Shown here piece by piece: positions 15,217 to 20,808 of a stretch of 20,808 bases of DNA. Source of the DNA: RGIG1934 sp964492545 (lineage in GTDB: Bacteria > Bacillota > Clostridia > Lachnospirales > Lachnospiraceae); the NCBI GenBank assembly GCA_964492545.1, contig CAZBKO010000032.1, forward strand, positions 1 to 20,808, given 5' to 3'. Position 1 is the first letter of the stretch; every line of letters begins with the position of its first letter. The translations under genes and the position numbers were made by a program. The notes under the pieces are model-generated. The model was not told the DNA's origin, made no database searches, and worked only from the letters and a program-made list of their open reading frames with translations.

Positions 15217-15978
15217 CTAAATCTCTCCCTGCTCCGTTTCATTTAAAGCTGCTAAAAGTTTGTCAAGCTCCCTATCAGTTACATTTCTATATGTTCCAAC
15301 CTTTAGCTTACCCAAATTGATATTCATAATACGCACTCTTCTAAGTCTTAATACTCTATATCCACATGCCTCACACATTCTTCTTATCTGTCTGTTGAGT
15401 CCCTGTGTCAAAACAATTCTAAAAACATCCGGGCCTACTGCTTCAACTTCACATTCTCTTGTAACAGTGTCAAGAATATTAACACCGCTTGACATTTTCT
15501 CAACAAATGCCTCATCAATTTTTTTATTAACCTTAACGAAATATTCTTTTTCATGATGATTTACAGACTTAGAAATCTTATTTACTATACTTCCGTCATT
15601 TGTCATCAGTATTAATCCTTCTGAATTCTTGTCAAGTCTTCCTATGGTATATATTCTCTTTGGGTAGTGGATAAAATCGATAATGTTATCAGGATTCTTT
15701 CTATCTGATGTACACTCAATACCCACAGGCTTATTAACAGCAATAAGAACAAATTCCTTTTCTCTACTTGCCATTTTCCCATCACATACTATATTCTGAT
15801 TAGGCGTTACCTTCTGCCCCATCACTGCCACAACTCCGTCTACCAACACCTTACCGGCCTCGATCAGTCTGTCTGCTTCCCTTCTCGAGCACATTCCTGC
15901 ATCACTTAAAAACTTATTAAGTCTAACGGGTTCCTGTGGATTATATTCTTCTATCATATTCTTACTTCTCTTAGCCAT
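15217..15978 (-). CDS. rluF: rRNA pseudouridine synthase, RluF/RluB/RsuA family
   Basis: 253 residues. An N-terminal S4 RNA-binding domain (VRLNKFLSDAGMCSRREADR and LIEAGKVLVDG) precedes the catalytic domain. The catalytic Asp is in YTIGRLDKNSEGLILMTNDG. The C-terminal part carries LTQGLNRQIRRMCEACGYRV and LRRVRIMNINLG, closest to RluF, which modifies 23S rRNA in E. coli; the site here is not known. ATG at 15978 behind GGAGG. It is 18 nt after the HAD gene, and its stop codon abuts the ligA start, so the two are likely translated together. Confidence 0.9.
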   Translation of the reverse strand: MAKRSKNMIEEYNPQEPVRLNKFLSDAGMCSRREADRLIEAGKVLVDGVVAVMGQKVTPNQNIVCDGKMASREKEFVLIAVNKPVGIECTSDRKNPDNIIDFIHYPKRIYTIGRLDKNSEGLILMTNDGSIVNKISKSVNHHEKEYFVKVNKKIDEAFVEKMSSGVNILDTVTRECEVEAVGPDVFRIVLTQGLNRQIRRMCEACGYRVLRLRRVRIMNINLGKLKVGTYRNVTDRELDKLLAALNETEQGEI

Positions 15979-15996
15979 TTAAGCCTCCAATTATTC

Positions 15997-16650
15997 CTAT
16001 ATATTAAGCAATACATCATTAAGTTCACCAAAATCATGTATATGCCTGTCAGCAGTTGCTTTCATTTCTTCCCAGTCGTAATCAGATCTGGAATCGTACA
16101 TTGCAACGGTAGCAAATCCCCCATCCTTTGCTCCTTTTATTCCCTTGATAATATCCTCAAATACCACGCATTTTTCCACCGGCATATGTATCTTTTCGGC
16201 AGCTTTTATGTATATATCAGGAAATCCTTTTCCACGTTTAACCTCACTCACTGTAACAAAGGCTTCAAACATATCATAAATATCATTTCTTCTGAGTGCC
16301 GCACTAAACAATTCCCTCTCTGATGCAGTTGCAACAGCCATCCTGATGTTATTCTTCTTAAGAAGCTCTAGGTATCCTCTGACACCCGGTTTCAATTCCA
16401 CCGTGTTAGTATATGCATATAATGCCCTGTCATACCACTCATCCATAAGATTCTTAGGTGCTTCATTTAACCCAAATCTGCTTATAGTATATTTAGCAGT
16501 TTCTTCAAATCCCATTGCAGCTATTTCTCTCATATAGTCATCTGGTACTTCTATTCCTCTTGCTCCAAGAAAATCTATATCAATCTGTCTCCATACATTC
16601 ATAGAATCTAACAGTGTTCCATCTAAATCAAAAATTGCTCCTTCGTACAT
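15997..16650 (-). CDS. HAD-superfamily phosphatase/phosphoglucomutase-like protein
   Basis: 217 residues from the ATG at 16650, which has GGAG seven bases upstream; a longer in-frame start at 16716 would read back through the thiT terminator hairpin and is unlikely. HAD motif I is AIFDLDGTLLDS (nucleophile Asp8, acid Asp10). Motif II is in AVATASERELF. The motif III Lys is in EVKRGKGFPDIY. Motif IV is VVFEDIIKGIKGAKDGG. The cap is of the four-helix beta-phosphoglucomutase type. Substrate unknown: a sugar phosphate or phosphoglycolate are the usual guesses. First gene of the run to rluF, ligA and metA. It has little room for its own promoter after the thiT terminator. Confidence 0.88.
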   Translation of the reverse strand: MYEGAIFDLDGTLLDSMNVWRQIDIDFLGARGIEVPDDYMREIAAMGFEETAKYTISRFGLNEAPKNLMDEWYDRALYAYTNTVELKPGVRGYLELLKKNNIRMAVATASERELFSAALRRNDIYDMFEAFVTVSEVKRGKGFPDIYIKAAEKIHMPVEKCVVFEDIIKGIKGAKDGGFATVAMYDSRSDYDWEEMKATADRHIHDFGELNDVLLNI

Positions 16651-16690
16651 ACAATCTCCATTCTTCACATTGGTTTGCCATAAATTGAAA

Positions 16691-16718
16691 AAATGTGCCG
16701 CATTTACGCGACACATTT
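16691..16718 (-). terminator. intrinsic terminator of thiT
   Basis: An 11-bp stem (AAATGTGCCGC against GCGACACATTT, with one G·U on the minus strand), a 6-nt loop, followed on the minus strand by about six T. It begins 26 nt after the thiT stop at 16745. Convincing rho-independent structure. Confidence 0.85.
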
Positions 16719-16744
16719 ATAATATCACAATTAGCAAAAATAAT

Positions 16745-17443
16745 CTATGCTGTTTGTGTTTTAGTCTGCTCTGTAGCCATTTTCTTAACTAATTTCATTG
16801 CCTTAGCAACTGCCGGTATACATAAAATAGCAAGTGTAATTCCAGCCTCAGCTCCAAGATATGCACCATTGTATGCCAATGAATATGTGAGTGGGCTCAT
16901 ACCCTCTTTCGCATAATCTGCAAAGAATACAACTCCTGATATTGTAGCAAATAAATATCTGCCAAGAATTCCTACAACATATCCAATCTGAAGTCCGTAC
17001 TTCTTGTTGCTGAAAATACCTGCAAGTCCCAATGCTCCGAATGCCAGTGGATAGTCACATAAAAGCTGCGGAAAGCTGATTACATAAGGATCAACAACTA
17101 ACTGAAGCAATCCGTAAGCAATACCTACCATAAGTCCGGTCTTTAGTCCATACCAGTATGCTATAAGAACAATAAACAACATACTAAATAATGTAACAGA
17201 ACCGCCCATTGGCATTTTAAACAGCTTGCAGTATTCAGAAGTTACAAATGCAAGTGCCATGGCAACACCTGAAAATACTATCTGCATTGTTGACAGCTTC
17301 GCATTTACCTTACCCTTTTTCAGAAGAGCTGCTACAGCAACCAGTAATGCAATTATAGCAATAACCGCTACATATCCTGCTGTTGTGAAATCATATATGA
17401 ATCCACCCCAGCCATCATCAACCTTTGTTACAAAAAAACTCAT
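16745..17443 (-). CDS. thiT: thiamine ECF transporter substrate-binding subunit ThiT
   Basis: 232 residues, a small polytopic membrane protein with about six hydrophobic segments. It binds thiamine and works with the shared ECF module (EcfA/EcfA'/EcfT), which is not in this window. Family marks: LFKMPMGGSVTLFSMLFIVL (about 74-93), AYWYGLKTGLMVGIAYGLLQ, and VVDPYVISFPQLLCDYPLAF near the middle, where the family keeps its L1 and substrate-contacting residues. The first ~45 residues (DGWGGFIYDFTTAGYV) are an N-terminal helix region. The ATG at 17443 lies behind AGGAGG. A TPP riboswitch precedes it, so it is repressed when thiamine pyrophosphate is high. Identification rests on both the protein and the riboswitch. 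Confidence 0.95.
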   Translation of the reverse strand: MSFFVTKVDDGWGGFIYDFTTAGYVAVIAIIALLVAVAALLKKGKVNAKLSTMQIVFSGVAMALAFVTSEYCKLFKMPMGGSVTLFSMLFIVLIAYWYGLKTGLMVGIAYGLLQLVVDPYVISFPQLLCDYPLAFGALGLAGIFSNKKYGLQIGYVVGILGRYLFATISGVVFFADYAKEGMSPLTYSLAYNGAYLGAEAGITLAILCIPAVAKAMKLVKKMATEQTKTQTA

Positions 17444-17446
17444 AAA

Positions 17447-17484
17447 AAAATCCTCCTTTTGTGATTACCACGCCAGAGGATTCT
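17447..17484 (-). promoter_or_regulatory. expression platform of the TPP riboswitch (SD sequestration)
   Basis: The anti-SD element AGAATCCTC (17476-17484) is complementary to GAGGATTTT (17447-17455), covering most of the thiT Shine-Dalgarno (one G·U). An alternative hairpin, TTCTAT with ATAGAA (17481-17497), uses part of the anti-SD and would free the SD. No T-tract follows, so control is predicted at translation, not termination. Confidence 0.6.
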
Positions 17485-17500
17485 ATAATCAATAGAAAAC

Positions 17501-17590
17501 CGTGCTTCCTTACGTCGGTATTAACCGCATCAAGTATTAAGGGTCATGTTCAAATGAACAATTCTCAGCCCATGGGCTCCCCTAGCGTCT
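17501..17590 (-). ncRNA. TPP riboswitch (THI element)
   Basis: In order on the minus strand: GCTAGGGGAGCC, GGCTGAGA, a P3 hairpin arm GTTCATTTGAAC, GACCCTT, ACTTGATGCGGTTAATACC, GACGTAAGGAAGC. These are the conserved THI-box blocks. One position differs: ACTTGAT in place of the usual ACCTGAT. It lies about 60 nt upstream of thiT. When TPP binds, it should reduce thiT expression. Confidence 0.96.
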
Positions 17591-17612
17591 AGGTATTTAA
17601 TTTATTTTTATT

Positions 17613-17640
17613 AACATATGCGAATATATCACAACATATG
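17613..17640 (-). repeat. AACATATG direct repeat around the thiT -10
   Basis: Two identical octamers, 17613-17620 and 17633-17640, are spaced 20 bp apart (about two helical turns) and flank the TATATT -10. Each contains the palindrome CATATG. Possibly an operator; chance in AT-rich DNA is not excluded. Confidence 0.3.
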
Positions 17641-17651
17641 AATTAAGTCAA
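17623..17651 (-). promoter_or_regulatory. sigma-A promoter of thiT
   Basis: TTGACT (17646-17651) and TATATT (17623-17628) with a 17-nt spacer, each one mismatch from consensus, placed just upstream of the riboswitch aptamer. The predicted transcript start is near 17615. The -35 nearly touches the end of the upstream sulfatase gene. Confidence 0.8.
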
Positions 17652-17660
17652 ATGATATTT

Positions 17661-19637
17661 TTAATTTTCAAAAAAGCTCTTAATATATCCCTTTGTATCA
17701 AACATATGATTATATATAAAACTTTCATATGTTACAAGGTCTTCAAATTTCTCCAGCGCATCTGTTTTTGTGTAGTATGTTCCTTCTGAATCAATTACAC
17801 CATTTCCATTTAATACAGGATATTTCTCTCTCAGTGCTCTTAAATATTCCTGATATGCAGTTGTTGGAAGACCGGCAGTATCACAAAGCAGCGTAGATAA
17901 ATAGTTAATACTAATATCAACATTGTCCTGCTCAGGTATATCATAATTAGCCCAAATAAAGAAAGGTGTCTGATATAATTTCTGTAAATCCTCAATTTCA
18001 AGATTATCCATGCTCTCACCAAGCATATCCTCTATAAAATTACTGTCAATCTTTGGATGATGATCGCCAAAGAATACAACTATAGTAGGCTCGTCATAAT
18101 CCTTGAGATATTCTAAAAGATTCTTAACATCTTCATCTGTCTTATTTGCAAGTGTTAAAAACTGCTCAGTCTTAGGATATATTCCCTCATCAGCAGAAGT
18201 TACCTTGATTTCATTTTCAAAATCAGATATCAGGTATCCACCATGATTCTGCATAGTTATGTTAAACAAAAATAATGGCTTATCACCCTTATTCTCAAAT
18301 TGATTGATTACTGTATCAAAATCACTTGCGTCTGATGTGTAATTTCTTATATATTCAGGATTAATAGTGTCACCAATCCACATTGTCTTATCAAATCCAA
18401 TTGCCTTATAAATCTTAGTTCTGTTCCAGTTTGATGCTTCATTTGGATGATATGAGGTTGTATCGTATCCAAAATTCTGAAGATTTTTGACTATTGTACT
18501 CATATAGGTCGTACTCTTTAGGTATGTCTGATATGGAACGGCTCCATTTGGATAGCTTATCATCGAATCACCTGAAAGGAACTCATATTCTGAATCAGCT
18601 GTACATCCGCCATATACAGATGAAAATGTGTGTCCTTTAATTGTATTTTCCGTAAGGCTGTTAATAAATGGCATAACCTCCTTATTGGTTGTAAAATCAC
18701 CAAGTACAGATAAATCAGCAAATGATTCATCCATAATTACAAGAATATTAGGCTTCACTTCTGATGAAGCTTTTTTACCGGTATACTGAAAAGCAATCTG
18801 TTTCAAATCATCAACATCATAGCTTGATGGTTTCTCAAGCTGTGAATACTTAGCATCCATCATAAGGTTCAGAGCAACACCATTCTTTGTGTGCTTCCAA
18901 AAGTATGGTTCAATTCCACACTCTGACATAAGTGGTGTCTTAAGGAATAACGAAAGGACACCAAATACAAATCCAAGTGCACACAAGCGAATAAGTATAT
19001 TCCATCTGAGTTTTTCAGGCTTAGTCTTTGTCTGCATCTTAAGCACATATACTGTTGTAACCGTTCCTGTCAGGAACCATATAAATATGCACACATATTC
19101 AGGCCACTGGCTGAACGTATAGTTGCCCGCCACCTCTGCTGCTGTACCTATTGAAAATAAATCTGCAAAGAAAAATGGCAATCCTCTTTCATCAACGAGA
19201 AACAGATTGGTTATAAGAAGTATGAAAGCCAATGTATTAAATGCAATTGCTGTTGCAGGCAGTCGATAAAAAATAGCAAACATAAACACAAGTATTGTTA
19301 TGTATATTAATCCGTTCAAATAAAAGCGAATGTCTGATGGACTGACATTTTTGCTGCTTCCACAAAAGTATTCCATATAATAGAAAATAAGATAAATATT
19401 TCTTGCTACAATAAACCCTTTTAAAATGATATCATATTTGGAATCCTTCTTGAAATATTCAAACAGATATACTATTACAAGGAAAAATGTATCTACCAAT
19501 ATTGTTCCGGTCATAAATGATGAATCAATCTTCTTTAATCCAAAATACAGTACACATCCTGTTAATAGGTCCAAAATCCAGTTAACTGCCAATACTATAG
19601 CAAGATTTCTGTTCTTAATGTTCAATAATTTGTTCAT
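17661..19637 (-). CDS. LTA synthase-type membrane sulfatase family protein
   Basis: 658 residues. The N-terminal half (about 12-235) has roughly six transmembrane helices; from about 295 it is an extracytoplasmic alkaline-phosphatase-fold domain. Metal-binding Asp/Glu at ILVIMDESFAD (298-308), a likely catalytic Thr346 in VYGGCTADSEYEF (LtaS has its nucleophile Thr in a comparable GxTxxxEF setting), MQNHGGYL near 462, and VFFGDHHPKI (521-530) with Asp525/His526. Such enzymes transfer glycerol-phosphate from phosphatidylglycerol to build lipoteichoic acid, or modify other glycans; the acceptor cannot be told. ATG at 19637 behind GAGGAAAG. No neighbouring teichoic acid gene is seen. No clear terminator separates it from thiT, so reading into the thiT leader is possible. 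Confidence 0.9.
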   Translation of the reverse strand: MNKLLNIKNRNLAIVLAVNWILDLLTGCVLYFGLKKIDSSFMTGTILVDTFFLVIVYLFEYFKKDSKYDIILKGFIVARNIYLIFYYMEYFCGSSKNVSPSDIRFYLNGLIYITILVFMFAIFYRLPATAIAFNTLAFILLITNLFLVDERGLPFFFADLFSIGTAAEVAGNYTFSQWPEYVCIFIWFLTGTVTTVYVLKMQTKTKPEKLRWNILIRLCALGFVFGVLSLFLKTPLMSECGIEPYFWKHTKNGVALNLMMDAKYSQLEKPSSYDVDDLKQIAFQYTGKKASSEVKPNILVIMDESFADLSVLGDFTTNKEVMPFINSLTENTIKGHTFSSVYGGCTADSEYEFLSGDSMISYPNGAVPYQTYLKSTTYMSTIVKNLQNFGYDTTSYHPNEASNWNRTKIYKAIGFDKTMWIGDTINPEYIRNYTSDASDFDTVINQFENKGDKPLFLFNITMQNHGGYLISDFENEIKVTSADEGIYPKTEQFLTLANKTDEDVKNLLEYLKDYDEPTIVVFFGDHHPKIDSNFIEDMLGESMDNLEIEDLQKLYQTPFFIWANYDIPEQDNVDISINYLSTLLCDTAGLPTTAYQEYLRALREKYPVLNGNGVIDSEGTYYTKTDALEKFEDLVTYESFIYNHMFDTKGYIKSFFEN

Positions 19638-19690
19638 ATTTGACTTTCCTCTATTTTCTAAATCAATTTACCTTTTGACAACATCAATAA

Positions 19691-19719
19691 ATATTACAAC
19701 ATTTTATTAAATTATTCAA
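19691..19719 (-). promoter_or_regulatory. probable promoter of the LTA-synthase-like gene
   Basis: TTGAAT (19714-19719) and TAATAT (19691-19696) are 17 nt apart on the minus strand, about 53 nt upstream of the ATG at 19637. Both boxes match consensus at four of six positions, in AT-rich DNA, so moderate support only. Confidence 0.45.
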
Positions 19720-19753
19720 GTATTATTTGATTTACATGATTTTCCAACAATCG

Positions 19754-19798
19754 AGAAGCCCCCGCTTTGTGCACTTTAGCACTGAAGCGGGGGCTTCT
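19754..19798 (-). terminator. strong hairpin after gdhA
   Basis: A 14-bp perfect outer stem (AGAAGCCCCCGCTT with AAGCGGGGGCTTCT) with an inner GTGC/GCAC stem. It starts 29 nt after the gdhA stop. It is very GC-rich for this genome, but neither strand has a real T-tract after it, so it could also protect the mRNA 3' end. Confidence 0.75.
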
Positions 19799-19826
19799 AA
19801 ATTGAAATAAACTAAATTATACGAAA

Positions 19827-20808
19827 TTAGCAGATTCCCTGAGCATTCATAGCATCAGCAACCTTCTCAAATCCGGCAATGTTAGCACCAGCAACATAGT
19901 TTCCAGCCATATTGTAACGCTTTGCAGCATCATCTAAGTTATGGAAAATGTTAACCATGATGTTCTGGAGTTTTGAGTCAACTTCTTCAAATGTCCAGCT
20001 TAATCTTTCACTGTTCTGTGACATTTCAAGAGCTGAAGTAGCAACACCACCAGCATTTGCAGCCTTACCTGGTGCAAATAATACACCATTCTGCTGTAAA
20101 TATTCAGTAGCTTCGATTGTAGTAGGCATGTTAGCACCTTCTGCAACTGCCCAACATCCGTTAGCAACTAATGCCTTAGCATCGTCGATTAATAATTCAT
20201 TCTGTGTAGCACATGGAAGAGCAACATCACACTTAACTGTCCATACTCCACGTCCTTCATGATACTGAGCACTTGGTCTGTTAGCTGCGTACTCTGTAAG
20301 TCTTGCTCTCTTAACTTCCTTAACGTCCTTAAGTAAAGCAACATCGATTCCTTCTGGATCGTAAACCCATCCTGTAGAATCAGAAACTGTAACAACCTTA
20401 GCACCTAACTGCTGTGCCTTCTGTGTAGCATATATAGCAACGTTACCAGAACCTGATACACATACTGTAGCACCCTTGATGTCCTTACCATTGCATTTTA
20501 ACATTTCTTCTGTTAAGTATAATAAACCATATCCTGTAGCTTCTGTTCTAGCTAAAGATCCACCATATGAAAATCCCTTACCTGTAAGAACTCCTTCATA
20601 TAATCCTCTGATTCTCTTATACTGTCCGAACATGTAACCGATTTCTCTTGCGCCAGTACCGATATCACCAGCAGGAACATCAGTATCAGCTCCGATATAT
20701 TTGCAAAGCTCTGTCATAAAGCTCTGGCAGAAAGCCATAACTTCTCTATCTGATTTTCCCTTAGGGTCGAAATCAGAACCACCTTTACCACCACCAATTG
20801 GAAGTCCT
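19827..20808 (-). CDS. gdhA: NADP-type glutamate dehydrogenase (5' end outside window)
   Basis: The last 326 residues of an enzyme usually near 445; the N-terminal ~120 lie beyond the window edge. It interconverts 2-oxoglutarate plus ammonia and glutamate, an ammonia-assimilation step in the cytoplasm. The visible part opens with LPIGGGKGGSDFDPKGKSDR, holding the catalytic Lys (equivalent to Lys125 of the Clostridium symbiosum enzyme). DTDVPAGDIGTGAREIGYMF follows, holding the equivalent of Asp165, then GKGFSYGGSLARTEATGYGL. The dinucleotide-binding segment is ATVCVSGSGNVAIYA. AVAEGANMP and FAPGKAANAGGVATSALEM are in the C-terminal lobe. The hexameric gdhA family is unambiguous; NADP preference is the usual assignment for this subgroup, not proven here. 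Stop TAA, then a strong hairpin. Confidence 0.97.
   Translation of the reverse strand, partial: GLPIGGGKGGSDFDPKGKSDREVMAFCQSFMTELCKYIGADTDVPAGDIGTGAREIGYMFGQYKRIRGLYEGVLTGKGFSYGGSLARTEATGYGLLYLTEEMLKCNGKDIKGATVCVSGSGNVAIYATQKAQQLGAKVVTVSDSTGWVYDPEGIDVALLKDVKEVKRARLTEYAANRPSAQYHEGRGVWTVKCDVALPCATQNELLIDDAKALVANGCWAVAEGANMPTTIEATEYLQQNGVLFAPGKAANAGGVATSALEMSQNSERLSWTFEEVDSKLQNIMVNIFHNLDDAAKRYNMAGNYVAGANIAGFEKVADAMNAQGIC

Noticed and set aside
16651..16716. Longer start for the HAD protein
   Set aside because: It would place coding sequence over the thiT terminator and adds residues not found before the DxDGT motif in this family.
1..20808. CRISPR array, insertion sequence or prophage
   Set aside because: No regularly spaced repeats, transposase, integrase or phage structural genes were found on either strand.

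Overview
The window looks like a chromosomal segment of a low-GC, Gram-positive anaerobe of the Lachnospiraceae (Clostridium cluster XIVa) type. The reasons are AT-rich DNA, strong GGAGG-type ribosome binding sites, a SpoVB-like flippase, a TPP-riboswitch-controlled ThiT, an NADP-type glutamate dehydrogenase, and an NAD+ ligase of a divergent subtype I associate from memory with this family. It is draft sequence. A 10-N scaffold gap cuts ligA, and three other genes (cysteine desulfurase, SpoVB-like flippase, hybrid histidine kinase) are each broken by one indel that can be repaired on paper to give exact family-like sequence. Two of the three indels lie in homopolymers, so sequencing error is the simplest reading.

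Layout. 1-1929 (minus strand): a histidine phosphatase downstream of a frameshifted NifS/IscS-type cysteine desulfurase. 1982-3513 (plus): a SpoVB/MurJ-type lipid flippase, divergent from the desulfurase. 3467-4839 (minus): two unrecognised genes, one soluble, acidic and coiled-coil, the other membrane-anchored, behind a good sigma-A promoter. 5010-5228 (plus): a small Xre-type regulator divergent from that pair. A two-way terminator follows it. 5324-12156 (minus): an apparent operon of a sugar-binding lipoprotein, a dCache hybrid histidine kinase, a secreted CotH-kinase protein with Ig-like and FnIII modules, and SfsA. 12331-16650 (minus): a housekeeping run of HAD phosphatase, RluF-type pseudouridine synthase, LigA and MetA. 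16745-17651 (minus): the thiamine transporter ThiT with promoter, TPP riboswitch and a readable translational expression platform. 17661-19637 (minus): an LTA-synthase-type membrane sulfatase. 19827-20808 (minus): gdhA, cut by the window edge, with a strong terminator hairpin.

The most interesting block is the lipoprotein/kinase/CotH/SfsA operon. An orphan solute-binding protein with no ABC permease sits directly upstream of a sensor kinase with an extracellular sensor domain, and is followed by a secreted atypical protein kinase with adhesive modules. This suggests a surface sensing and protein-modification system. The two-gene unknown operon with its divergent Xre regulator is the second candidate for something undescribed. 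No CRISPR array, tRNA, rRNA, insertion sequence or phage gene is seen, and no gene-free stretch exceeds 300 bases.
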